The notes beneath the pieces are model-generated. The model did no database searches, was not told where the DNA came from, and saw nothing but the letters and a program-made list of their open reading frames with translations. Both the position numbers and the translations under genes were made by a program. A DNA stretch of 60,499 nt, taken from contig JALUUH010000032.1 of NCBI GenBank assembly GCA_027021445.1, forward strand, positions 1 to 60,499, read 5' to 3'. This document shows, one piece after another, positions 39,216-47,709 of this stretch (its first letter is position 1; every line of letters starts with the position of its first letter). The DNA comes from Gammaproteobacteria bacterium. GTDB lineage: Bacteria; Pseudomonadota; Gammaproteobacteria; S012-40.

Positions 39216-39437
39216 TGTTTATCCTATATTTGCCCTAAAATTAGGCCATACCTGAAAAGGGCCGTAATGGTAGTGATTCAGTCCCCGCATGTCAATAAAA
39301 ACCTTAGAGGAGTCGGTAACTCGAACAAGCTGTGACGGGTTAATTCTGGATGAGGTCAATTGGGCGCAGAAAAGACATGTGCCAATAGTCGGCGCGCTCT
39401 TTTGTCTATCCCATAAACAGGGGATGTTTGAATCTAG

Positions 39438-39566
39438 ATGAAATGTTTATCCTTTAGAATAATTGTCGCTGCAGTCGGCAGTAATGCTACTAATGCACAA
39501 AGCAAGACCCTACTTACCTGGAGCGAGGGTGAGGAATATGGGAATGTATATTCATATAAATTTTAA
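39438..39566 (+). other. Possible 42-codon leader ORF before the pilin gene
   Basis: An ATG at 39438 opens a 42-aa frame (MKCLSFRIIVAAVGSNATNA, then a short polar tail ending YSYKF) that stops 10 bases before the pilin ATG, overlapping the pilin ribosome site. The N-terminus resembles a weak signal peptide. It could be a remnant of another pilin subunit, a leader peptide, or chance. Confidence 0.25.
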
Positions 39567-39576
39567 GGAGGATATT

Positions 39577-40122
39577 ATGCACAAATGGATTCGTTTATGT
39601 ATAGCCAGCGCAATAGGAGTTTCTCTAAGCGGCATCGCAATGGCCGAAGAAACAAGCACACTGAATGTGTCAGCACAATCAGTCGCGATTTGCAGTGTCT
39701 CGTCCGCCAGCCTGGCTTTTGGTGACTATCGTGGCGCAACCTTGAACACCTCGGGTACTATAGAGGTTAGTTGTACCGAAGGTGTGCCGTATGTGATCGG
39801 CCTAGGCGCTGGACTTAATCCGACGGGCGGCAATACAGGAACACGCCAGATGAGCAGATTCGGCTTGGATTTCATGCCGTACCAGCTTTATCTTGATGCA
39901 AGCTTGGGACAAGCATGGGGTGATGAATGTGCCAGTGCGGGCACCCTCGCGGGTTTTCCGTGTAAAACACTTTATAATGGCGATGGCGATGGTACTGCGG
40001 GTGAAATGATTGTGGGTACGGGCCTTTCAGAGACTCATACCGTTTATGGTGAAATCCCTGCAAGCTTAAGTGTGCCGCAAGGCACGTACTCTGATAATGT
40101 CGTCGTTACGTTTGTTTTTTAA
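39577..40122 (+). CDS. Spore coat U-domain (SCPU) pilin subunit
   Basis: Likely major subunit of a chaperone-usher pilus of the archaic (Csu/CupE-like) class. 181 aa. Signal peptide ends GIAMA-EET; the mature part opens STLNVSAQSVAICSVSSASL, then FGDYRG and SGTIEVSCTEG, the standard SCPU core with a disulfide pair, and closes with SVPQGTYSDNVVVTFVF, the donor-strand-like last strand. A perfect AAGGAGG lies 7 bases before the ATG. A stem-loop follows. Chaperone and usher genes come next. Confidence 0.9.
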   Translation: MHKWIRLCIASAIGVSLSGIAMAEETSTLNVSAQSVAICSVSSASLAFGDYRGATLNTSGTIEVSCTEGVPYVIGLGAGLNPTGGNTGTRQMSRFGLDFMPYQLYLDASLGQAWGDECASAGTLAGFPCKTLYNGDGDGTAGEMIVGTGLSETHTVYGEIPASLSVPQGTYSDNVVVTFVF

Positions 40123-40134
40123 GCCACTCTTAAA

Positions 40135-40166
40135 AACGCTGTTGCGGCGATAGTCGCAGCAGCGTT
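40135..40166 (+). promoter_or_regulatory. Stem-loop between pilin and chaperone genes
   Basis: aacgctgttgcg and cgcagcagcgtt pair in a 12-bp stem (one G-U) with an 8-base loop. It lies 13 bases after the pilin stop. Hairpins in this position in pilus operons stabilise or partly terminate the transcript so that the subunit is made in excess over chaperone and usher. Confidence 0.6.
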
Positions 40167-40189
40167 AAACCCACAAAGCACCTAAGCAA

Positions 40190-40978
40190 ATGTTATCCTA
40201 TTTCCGGCTCATTCATGCGCTTACACTTGTGTATATGCTCTGTTTGCCGCTTTCCTCGTTGGCAGGATCGTTCACCGTGGTGCCTATCAAGCTGTATTTG
40301 AGCGGCGAACGCAAGACTGCGACTCTTGAGGTAGAGAACAATGGTAGCAAAGCGATCGCCATTCAGCTGAGCGCCAAGGTCTGGGATCAGGATGCTAATG
40401 GCCAGGATTATTATACGAATACTCGATCCATCATTTTTTTCCCTAAGATAGTACGTATCGAAGCTCAGGCCCGACAAATCATTCGGGTAGGCTATCGTCC
40501 CCCACAGAAGGCCGTCGTTGCAAATAACGAACTGACCTTTCGACTATTCCTACGTGAACTACCTAAGCAGATACCCGGAAGCAGCATGGTCAGCACCGCT
40601 TTGAATATCGGGATTCCGATCTTTGTCGCTGCCACGTCGCAAAGTGTGGCACACGCAACCCTGCATAACCCCCGTGTTAACAACGGGGCGATATTACAAC
40701 TCGATGTGCACAATCCGAGTAAGCAACACATTGTGGTCAATTCGATTTCAGCCTTGGCTAAGAATCTCAGAGGTGAAGTATTGTTCAACCGCGAGGTAAG
40801 AGGTTGGTATGTATTGCCGGGTATCACTCGGCCATTTCAACTCGAACTGCCAACGGCTGATTGCGCGGATACTGCAGAGCTAAATATTGCTGTTCGAATA
40901 GGAGAGCAAACCCTGACCCGGGTATTAACGAATGATCCGCTGTGGTGTTCACCTGCACTAATGGCTACCGGAGGGTAG
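40190..40978 (+). CDS. Periplasmic pilus chaperone (PapD-like)
   Basis: 262-aa chaperone with two immunoglobulin-like domains. Signal peptide to LSSLAG; domain 1 contains TVVPIKLYLSGERKTATLEV and ends FPKIVRIEAQARQIIRVGYR, with the Arg/Lys anchors typical of the G1 strand; domain 2 has LFLRELPKQ. Supplies a donor strand to each subunit in the periplasm and passes it to the usher. No strong ribosome site, suggesting coupling to the upstream message. 21 bases before the usher. Confidence 0.9.
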   Translation: MLSYFRLIHALTLVYMLCLPLSSLAGSFTVVPIKLYLSGERKTATLEVENNGSKAIAIQLSAKVWDQDANGQDYYTNTRSIIFFPKIVRIEAQARQIIRVGYRPPQKAVVANNELTFRLFLRELPKQIPGSSMVSTALNIGIPIFVAATSQSVAHATLHNPRVNNGAILQLDVHNPSKQHIVVNSISALAKNLRGEVLFNREVRGWYVLPGITRPFQLELPTADCADTAELNIAVRIGEQTLTRVLTNDPLWCSPALMATGG

Positions 40979-40999
40979 CACTGAATTATACGAACAGGG

Positions 41000-43321
41000 A
41001 TGAACACCGCCATAAAGATTTGCCTACACTGTGTTTTATTTGCTATAGCCGCAGTACACGCCGATAGTGAGACAGTAATCCTAAAAGTCTATGTCAACAC
41101 GGTGGATCGTGGCGATTACTTTTTTTATATTACACCAGACAACAGCTTATCGATTGGTCGTGAACAGTTACTAGACATGGGGCTGCGACAACTACCGGCT
41201 GATATGACGGGCAACGCTGATGGCGTTGCTTTAGATGATTTGCAGCAGGTGCAATACCGATTGGATATGGCTCAGTCGATGTTGCATATCGAAGCTCATC
41301 CTGATTTGCTCGCACACCATGTGGTGGATCTAGGTCGACGGCCAACCGAGACGCCAATGTTGTTGCGCGATACTACAGCTTACCTCAACTATAATATTCG
41401 CTATGACGAATTTGGATCCACATCAAGTAACAATAGTTATTCTATGCCGTTGGAGCTGGGTCTATCCTCGGGCACGGCTGTTTTGAGTTCGAGTGGATCT
41501 TATTACCGTACGGCTCGTGCGCAGCGGTGGCAACGTCATGCAAGCCGCTTAATCTGGGATGACCCGGGTCGGTTGAATCGCTGGATCGCGGGAGACTTTA
41601 GCGCGTTTTCTGGACTGCTAGGTGGCGGTGGTGCATACGCGGGGCTGAACCTTTCACGGCGATTTTCACTGCAACCTCAGGTGCGCCGTGGACCGGGATT
41701 GGACTTAACGGGTATGTTATGGGCACCATCAGAAATCGAAATTTATGTCGATGAACGCTTGGTCCGGCGCGAACGTTTGCCGCCAGGGCAGTTCACACTT
41801 AATAACGTACCGACTTATTCTGGGGTAGGTCAGACAACCATGGTGATCAAGGATATGCTGGGTCGCGAGCAACGCATCATTACTGACTTTTACCGTTCTG
41901 TGCAACTATTGGCGCCGGGACTGCATGATTACAATCATAGCCTGGGATTCCCGCGTCGCAACATCGGGCTAAGCGACCAATATGCGCTACGGCCGGTTTA
42001 TCTGGGATTCCATCAGTGGGGTATTACCCGCGCCTTGACCGCGGGAATGCGTGCCGAAGTAGCAGCATCAATGATTAACGCAGGACCGACGGTTGCTTTT
42101 GTTGCCGGCCCTCTCGGGGAAGTGGAGATGGCGCTTGCAGCAAGTCGAACACGCAACGAGCGCGGTGTAGCCGCCCATGTGTCACATTATTATCGTAGCG
42201 CCGGGTTCAGTACCCGTTTCTCATTGCGCGCGACCTCGCGGCGTTATGCGCATCTTAGCTTGACGCCGCAACAAAACCGGGCCGCGCTACAAGGCCTGTT
42301 CGGCCTCGGATATCATCACGCCAAACTAGGTTCTGTTGCGCTGACTTATAGTCAAACTCTTGGTTATGCGACGCCAACGCTTGCCAGTTATCGCTTATCT
42401 TTTGCGCGGCGTACGTTTGCTCGTAGCTTTATCTCTGCGAGTTTGTTATACAGCGATGGCCTTGGATCCCGTTACAGCGCAGATTTACGCCTGACCGTGC
42501 CGCTGGGTAAGCAACATAGCATGAGCGCCGACCGGCGTGTGGCAGCAAATGAAGAAACCGATACCGTCAGTTTACGCCAACAACTCCCGACAGAAAACGG
42601 CTTGGCTTATAATACGTGGTATCAGCGGCGCCGTGCTCAACAACGGTTAGTTAGTGATAACACACGGCTTGGCCTACGTTACCAGGCGTCCGTGGGTCGA
42701 TATACCGCAGACTATGAACGCAGCGATACACTGGCTCGCTCAACCCTGAGCGCTGCGGGTAGTTTCACCGTTGTTGGTGGTGTGTTACGGCCCTCGCGCA
42801 CGGTACGTGATGGTTTTGCATTGGTCAAAGTAGGACGTTTACCAGGCGTACGCGTGTATCGTCAACATCAACTCGTTGGCCGTACGGATAAACGAGGTGA
42901 AATTCTAGTACCGAATTTGATCTCATACCAAAACAACTTACTGTCGATAGAGGACAAGGACATACCCATCAACTACGCGCTGAGCAATACTAAGATATTT
43001 GCGTCGCCAGTCACCAAAGGCGGCGGCGTGGTCGAATTTAATCTTATCCGTTTGCAGGGATTTGTCGGTTATGTTTATTTCGATAACGGTAACGGATTTG
43101 CGCCGCTGGAATCAACTCCGCTACGTATCGCCAACGACAAGCGTGTGATCGATACAATCATCGGCTTCGATGGTGAGTTTTACCTCGAAAACTTGCAACC
43201 CGGCAACTATCAGCTCAGCGTGGATTTGGCCGCAGGTCAATGCGAGGCAACACTAAGCTTGCCCGACAGCGAGCAGATGATGGTTGACCTCGGTAAGATT
43301 CACTGTGAGATACCGGAATAA
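41000..43321 (+). CDS. Outer-membrane pilus usher (PapC/FimD family)
   Basis: 773-aa usher, slightly short for the family (about 800-850), as in archaic systems. After a signal peptide near AVHA-DSE come the N-terminal chaperone-binding domain (to about 120), a 24-strand barrel with plug (GPGLDLTGMLWAPSEIEIYV, APGLHDYNHSLGF), and C-terminal domains with RLQGFVGYVYFDNG and LENLQPGNYQLSVDLAAGQC. The closing Cys pair is present. Together with pilin, chaperone and tip gene it forms a full secretion and assembly set. Base composition is visibly richer in G+C than the neighbouring housekeeping genes, suggesting transfer. Confidence 0.93.
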   Translation: MNTAIKICLHCVLFAIAAVHADSETVILKVYVNTVDRGDYFFYITPDNSLSIGREQLLDMGLRQLPADMTGNADGVALDDLQQVQYRLDMAQSMLHIEAHPDLLAHHVVDLGRRPTETPMLLRDTTAYLNYNIRYDEFGSTSSNNSYSMPLELGLSSGTAVLSSSGSYYRTARAQRWQRHASRLIWDDPGRLNRWIAGDFSAFSGLLGGGGAYAGLNLSRRFSLQPQVRRGPGLDLTGMLWAPSEIEIYVDERLVRRERLPPGQFTLNNVPTYSGVGQTTMVIKDMLGREQRIITDFYRSVQLLAPGLHDYNHSLGFPRRNIGLSDQYALRPVYLGFHQWGITRALTAGMRAEVAASMINAGPTVAFVAGPLGEVEMALAASRTRNERGVAAHVSHYYRSAGFSTRFSLRATSRRYAHLSLTPQQNRAALQGLFGLGYHHAKLGSVALTYSQTLGYATPTLASYRLSFARRTFARSFISASLLYSDGLGSRYSADLRLTVPLGKQHSMSADRRVAANEETDTVSLRQQLPTENGLAYNTWYQRRRAQQRLVSDNTRLGLRYQASVGRYTADYERSDTLARSTLSAAGSFTVVGGVLRPSRTVRDGFALVKVGRLPGVRVYRQHQLVGRTDKRGEILVPNLISYQNNLLSIEDKDIPINYALSNTKIFASPVTKGGGVVEFNLIRLQGFVGYVYFDNGNGFAPLESTPLRIANDKRVIDTIIGFDGEFYLENLQPGNYQLSVDLAAGQCEATLSLPDSEQMMVDLGKIHCEIPE

Positions 43322-43404
43322 GTTATTTCGCGCACGTTCCTAAGATGGTTTGGATACTGTCTTTTGTTTATACCTAATTATACAAGATACAAGGAGAGTA
43401 CATT

Positions 43405-43872
43405 ATGAAAAAAAATTGCCCGTTATTGGCAAATGTCATGCTGGTATTTGGCTTACAGCTGAGTGTTGTCAGTTTTGCTGCCGAAGAGAGCGTTGCGCTG
43501 GTGATTAGTGCAAACGTACCGACGCAGATAACATTAAGCGTTGAAGGTCATCCTGATCGGCTCGTCGTCGGATCCGAGGCTATCACTAAGCAACAACTCG
43601 ATTATGACGCAGTACTTACCGTACAGAGCAACAATCCCAATGGCTTTAGCCTAAGTATTGCGAGCACCGCCAAATCCTATTACCGCTGGGTGGAGTTAAA
43701 CATCGACGCACAGCATTACCTCTTGCTGCCTGGCGGCCAAGTCCATATTCCGGTTGCATATCTCGAATCGGAAACCTGGGTACATCGTCTGCGCTACCGT
43801 TTTGCTTTAGCGACCGGGGTGAGCAAGGGGCAACATTCCTGGCCGTTAGAGGTGAGCGTTGCGCCACTATAA
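43405..43872 (+). CDS. Small exported protein of the pilus cluster (possible tip/minor subunit)
   Basis: 155-aa secreted protein with a signal peptide ending SFAA-EESV. The mature part starts VALVISANVPTQITLSVEG and shows an alternating hydrophobic pattern consistent with a beta-sandwich, ending SWPLEVSVAP. It has no SCPU cysteines. Located 83 bases after the usher with its own AAGGAGAG site. It is the last gene of the cluster, where archaic systems usually place the tip adhesin, but it is much shorter than known two-domain adhesins. No named family recognised. Confidence 0.72.
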   Translation: MKKNCPLLANVMLVFGLQLSVVSFAAEESVALVISANVPTQITLSVEGHPDRLVVGSEAITKQQLDYDAVLTVQSNNPNGFSLSIASTAKSYYRWVELNIDAQHYLLLPGGQVHIPVAYLESETWVHRLRYRFALATGVSKGQHSWPLEVSVAPL

Positions 43873-43947
43873 AACAGAGCGTGTCACCGGGAGTATCGTA
43901 ATGGCGAAACCTAATATACCTGCACATTGGCAAAACCAACATGCCCT

Positions 43948-44265
43948 TTATGGCAGCAAGAGACGCTCTACCGTGCTGCCCTGTACAAGATGCTTTTCGA
44001 ATATCTCATCAATATCCTCGTGATCCACATAGGCATACCAAACGGCTGCAGGATATACCACGAGCACCGGCCCCTCAGAACAGCGGTTCAGACAACCAGC
44101 CGTGTTGATTCTAACGCCACCTTTACCCGCTATACCAAGTTCTTTTGATTTCTTCTTGGCGTAATCACGTATACTGGTCGCACCCGCATTTTCACAACAC
44201 TGCTTGCCACCATCACGTTTATTAATACAAAAAAACACATGGTATTTATAATATGACTCGTCCAT
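43948..44265 (-). CDS. Thioredoxin-like [2Fe-2S] ferredoxin
   Basis: 105-aa cytoplasmic ferredoxin of the thioredoxin-fold class. YYKYHVFFCINKRD and QCC form the first ligand pair, then INTAGCLNRCSEGPVLVVYP the second; C-terminal WYAYVDHEDIDEIFEKHL matches the family. The ATG at 44265 matches homologues that begin MSYYKYHVFFC; the frame extends to 44382 without homology and into the opposite-strand promoter. Divergent from the GlcF-like gene. Confidence 0.9.
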   Translation of the reverse strand: MDESYYKYHVFFCINKRDGGKQCCENAGATSIRDYAKKKSKELGIAGKGGVRINTAGCLNRCSEGPVLVVYPAAVWYAYVDHEDIDEIFEKHLVQGSTVERLLLP

Positions 44266-44316
44266 TATCTGCGCCAATTCTCTGATTGATAGAGCGCCAT
44301 ATTTTACTACGTGACT

Positions 44317-45624
44317 ATGAAAATAACTAACCCACAAATCGACATTGAACTTATCAAACAACAGACTTTGGCAGATACTCAACGCTGTGTCATGTGCGGA
44401 ATGTGTTCAGCACACTGTCCGACCTACGAACTGAGTCAAGACGAAAACGAATCCCCACGCGGGCGCATTGCTCTCATTCAATCCCTATTATCTGGCCGCA
44501 TCCAATCCAGCCCCAGCATTGAAAAACATCTCGATAATTGCCTGATGTGTCGAAGCTGCGAAACCATCTGCCCCTCTAAAGTCCCTTACAGCGACATATT
44601 AGCCTTTGGTCGCCATTATATAGAATCGCAAAAAACGCCCCCTGCCAAGCAAGGCTATAAGCAAACCTTGGGTTTATGGCTCATTACCCAAAACCACAAA
44701 ATCCAGCAACTCGCCTGGCTGATTAAGCTGTATCAACGTAGTGGATTACAACGACTCGTCAGAAAAACGCGTATTTTGAGACTCCTTGAATTAACGCCAC
44801 TTGGATTAGCACGACTGGAAAGGCTAATACCTAGCGCTTCAAGACTAAGCAAGCCGCATCCGGCTAGCAGTAGACCTAAAAACGACCATGAGCAAAATAT
44901 CAGTTTATTTACCGGCTGCTTGTCACCGATATTTGACCAACAAACCTTACAAGCCAGTAAAAACATCCTTGAATCTTGCGGCTACTCTGTCAATATCCCA
45001 AAAAATCAAACCTGTTGCGGCGCCATTCACGCTCATAATGGCGATCAAAAGACGGCAGGAAAATGCGCTCAACGCAATATCGATGCATTCACTCAACACC
45101 CTAGCAACAAGATTATTTATTCTGCAACGGGCTGCGGCGCGAGCTTGTCCGCCTATCAAAAAGAACACCCAAGCATCTCAAAAGTCGAAGTATTTGACAA
45201 TAATCTCGCCGACATTCTTGGTTTTTTAAGCCGTGAGTCCGCGCTTAAAAATATAAAATTTAGCGCCTTAGATAAAAAAGTGATGATTCATCGCCCTTGC
45301 CTAAGTCGGAATATATTAAAAATCACTGATCAAGCCGAAACACTTTTAAGCAACATACCAATGCTTGATATCCACTTAGCTCAAAGCAAAACCATATGCT
45401 GCGGGGCCGCAGGCAGCCACATGATCAGCCATCCTGAGCACGCGCAATCTATTCGCGAAAAACTATTAGCAGAAATCATTGCCGTGAAACCCGATATACT
45501 GGTATCTGACAACCTTGGATGTGTACTACATATCCAACAGGGCTTGCGATCAAAGGGACTAGACATCGAGGTCATGCATCCGGTAGTGTTATTGGAACGA
45601 CAAATATCCCTTAATCTAGATTAA
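44317..45624 (+). CDS. Fe-S oxidoreductase subunit (GlcF/HdrD-like)
   Basis: 435-aa cytoplasmic or membrane-associated Fe-S protein. Two 4Fe-4S motifs, CVMCGMCSAHCP near 25 and CLMCRSCETICP near 74, precede two CCG domains (QTCCGAIH near 232 and TICCGAAGSH near 363), as in glycolate oxidase GlcF and heterodisulfide reductase HdrD. No FAD-linked GlcD or GlcE gene is adjacent, so the partner and substrate are uncertain. 19 bases upstream of coq7 on the same strand; divergent from the 2Fe-2S gene, suggesting a redox unit. Confidence 0.88.
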   Translation: MKITNPQIDIELIKQQTLADTQRCVMCGMCSAHCPTYELSQDENESPRGRIALIQSLLSGRIQSSPSIEKHLDNCLMCRSCETICPSKVPYSDILAFGRHYIESQKTPPAKQGYKQTLGLWLITQNHKIQQLAWLIKLYQRSGLQRLVRKTRILRLLELTPLGLARLERLIPSASRLSKPHPASSRPKNDHEQNISLFTGCLSPIFDQQTLQASKNILESCGYSVNIPKNQTCCGAIHAHNGDQKTAGKCAQRNIDAFTQHPSNKIIYSATGCGASLSAYQKEHPSISKVEVFDNNLADILGFLSRESALKNIKFSALDKKVMIHRPCLSRNILKITDQAETLLSNIPMLDIHLAQSKTICCGAAGSHMISHPEHAQSIREKLLAEIIAVKPDILVSDNLGCVLHIQQGLRSKGLDIEVMHPVVLLERQISLNLD

Positions 45625-45642
45625 ATTCAGAGAACGTATCAC

Positions 45643-46287
45643 ATGCTAAATCGTCAACTCAGTCCATTAGACCACCTACTCAGCAATTTCGACCAAGGAC
45701 TACGCACACTCATTGGTAAACCTGAAGGTACTGAACGAAAAAATCCCGCCGCAAAGATTGGTGAAAACACACTCAGCACACGTGAAAAAAAACGCGCGGC
45801 TAGCTTAATGCGGATTAACCATGCGGGCGAAGTCTCCGCTCAAGCGCTATACCAAGGACAAGCACTAACTGCCAGAAATAAAGACGTTAAAAAACAAATG
45901 GAGCGCTCTGCTCAAGAAGAGAATGATCATCTCGAATGGTGTGCACAACGACTACAAGAACTCGATAGCCATAAAAGCATATTAAACCCCGTATGGTATT
46001 CCGGCTCACTCATCATTGGTGCGCTGGCCGGAGTGGCCGGAGATAAATGGAGCTTAGGCTTTGTGGTTGAAACAGAAAAACAAGTTGAAAAACATCTTAA
46101 CGAACATCTCGAAAAACTACCCGAACAAGATATTAAAAGTCGTGTAATTGTAGAAAAAATGCGTGATGATGAAATTCAACATGCCACCAAGGCACTCGAC
46201 GCAGGCGGCGCCGAATTACCCACACCCATCAAGCACGCGATGAAAATTACAGCAAAAATAATGACCATCACCGCACATCGGTTTTAA
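45643..46287 (+). CDS. coq7: 2-polyprenyl-3-methyl-6-methoxy-1,4-benzoquinol hydroxylase
   Basis: Di-iron monooxygenase of ubiquinone synthesis (Coq7/CLK-1). 214 aa. The metal ligands lie in RINHAGEVSAQALYQGQ near 62 and EENDHLEWCAQRL near 92, then the second Glu/His set (VVETEKQVEKHL, DDEIQHATKALD). O2-dependent, in line with hemF. Follows the GlcF-like gene closely, likely co-transcribed. Confidence 0.97.
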   Translation: MLNRQLSPLDHLLSNFDQGLRTLIGKPEGTERKNPAAKIGENTLSTREKKRAASLMRINHAGEVSAQALYQGQALTARNKDVKKQMERSAQEENDHLEWCAQRLQELDSHKSILNPVWYSGSLIIGALAGVAGDKWSLGFVVETEKQVEKHLNEHLEKLPEQDIKSRVIVEKMRDDEIQHATKALDAGGAELPTPIKHAMKITAKIMTITAHRF

Positions 46288-46470
46288 AAATCACCTAGAG
46301 TTTGTGAAAGACGATTAATCCGGAAAATGAGGAGGGCTACTGCCTATACCCATAAATACCAGCTTACCCGGTTACCTGCCTTATTATCCCGTATTCACGG
46401 GATAGACGCCGCTCGCATAAAACAGCAAAATAGTTAGCATTGAAAAATACCGCAATAGAAAGGCTGTAAC

Positions 46471-46893
46471 ATGCATTTAAAAAAAATATTGGCGATGATT
46501 TTAAGCCTTACCTTGGTATCTGCCTGCGGCGGTGGGGATGAGACGAGTCCGCCTCCTACACCCAATGGGGTTCTGCTGCTCGGTGTTGACGAAGACAATG
46601 CTGTCGCTAAAACCCTGTTACTATCTCCAACACCTGTTAATCCGAGCCAAATCAAGGTCGGTGGCCTGCTCAGCACCCGTCTGGATGCGGTCATTAACCC
46701 GGCTGCTACGGTCGCCGAAATAAATACCGCACTCGAAAGTGTAGGCGCCAAAATCGCCTATCAAGAAACACCTGATTTTTTCGGAAACTCAAATCTCCGT
46801 ACCATAACACTAGGCGGAACAAGCAAAATAATTGTCACCAAGAGCTTGTCAAAAAATAAACTGATTCATCATTCAGATCGTGGAACACAATAA
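46471..46893 (+). CDS. Lipoprotein gene with 3' end replaced by IS3 sequence
   Basis: 140-aa frame with lipobox SAC-GGG (Cys19) and a proline-rich linker (SPPPTPNG). It then reads like the start of an alpha/beta domain (VGGLLSTRLDAVINPAATVAEINTAL). The last residues, LIHHSDRGTQ, are the well-known motif of IS3-family OrfB transposases, not lipoprotein sequence. So the gene was cut by an IS insertion that later decayed; only about 125 native residues remain. Expression is possible, function unlikely. Confidence 0.72.
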   Translation: MHLKKILAMILSLTLVSACGGGDETSPPPTPNGVLLLGVDEDNAVAKTLLLSPTPVNPSQIKVGGLLSTRLDAVINPAATVAEINTALESVGAKIAYQETPDFFGNSNLRTITLGGTSKIIVTKSLSKNKLIHHSDRGTQ

Positions 46894-46951
46894 TCATGAG
46901 CGGTTACATTCATCTATTGGTTATCTAAGTCCAGTAAATCATGAGGTCTTT
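46858..46951 (+). mobile_element. IS3-family transposase (OrfB) relic
   Basis: KLIHHSDRGTQ (46858-46890) and, in another frame directly after, NHERLHSSIGYLSPVNHE (about 46892-46945). These are two motifs of the IS3 OrfB DDE domain that normally lie about 60-70 residues apart, so an internal deletion joined them. No terminal repeats or OrfA remain. Confidence 0.75.
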
Positions 46952-47225
46952 ATGGTTACGCACAGTTTTTACAAATTTTTTATCGGATCAAGTTGAGATC
47001 GCATCGCTTTACTACACCACTTCCTTAAAAATAGGAGGATTTATATAAACTGTGACATTTACAAATTGACACCCAGTCTCATCACAAAGGCACTGCCAAC
47101 AAAACGAAGAAGCGGCCTCGCAGATTTCAAATCATATTCGTGATTTAGCACTATGAATCGATCGGGTTGTTAGGTAAGCTATAGCGGTAGCGAACGCTTT
47201 GGCTATATGTAAGCAGAGAAACTCT
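46952..47225. other. Gap after the IS relic
   Basis: No gene. Two similar strings, cacagtttttacaaattt (46967) and ctgtgacatttacaaattg (47049), could be remains of IS ends. A tggttaggtaagctatagcgg stretch precedes the next gene. Confidence 0.3.
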
Positions 47226-47672
47226 ATGACCATCGACAATTTAACATGGCATGCTAATTCAAGTGAATACCCACCAGATGTACCACGTGAAAACGGCTGT
47301 ACACATATTGGAGTTTTTTTAGCTTGGGCTATCATTAATGACTTAGTAAGCGAACAGTTTTTAAACACTCATGGTGACTTGATAGAACAAGTGCGTCATA
47401 AAAAAATAACCGGCAGGGAGTTATTACTCAAAGCCTGTAATGCGGAAATTCAAGAGAATTATTTCAATGAAGAAGGCCAACAGTTTGTAAAAAACTACTA
47501 TAATTCTGACAAATATATTAATGACTATGCAAAAACTATAGGCACCGCCCAGGTAAGCACGGTTTATCACGTTGTTGACTCTTGGAAATCCTATGATTTT
47601 ATCACCAAAAAAATAGATCAACGTTACTCAGACTGGAAGTCTGGTAAAAAGTGGTGGGAGTTTTGGAAATAA
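47226..47672 (+). CDS. Small cytoplasmic protein of DUF7832 type
   Basis: 148-aa protein with no signal peptide. It begins with a Trp/Pro-rich N-terminus (NLTWHANSSEYPPDVPREN), then GCTHIGVFLAWAIINDL, ITGRELLLKACN and a C-terminal W-rich tail (WKSGKKWWEFWK). The order matches what I recall as the DUF7832 family of unknown function. The ATG at 47226 follows a weak AGAGAAA site. Convergent with ylqF. Confidence 0.7.
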   Translation: MTIDNLTWHANSSEYPPDVPRENGCTHIGVFLAWAIINDLVSEQFLNTHGDLIEQVRHKKITGRELLLKACNAEIQENYFNEEGQQFVKNYYNSDKYINDYAKTIGTAQVSTVYHVVDSWKSYDFITKKIDQRYSDWKSGKKWWEFWK

Positions 47673-47709
47673 TCCAGTACTTTATCAAGGCTATTTTGAA
47701 GAGAGATAT

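Noticed and set aside
44317-45624. Calling the Fe-S protein glcF
   Set aside because: No glcD or glcE next to it; the family includes many other oxidoreductase subunits.
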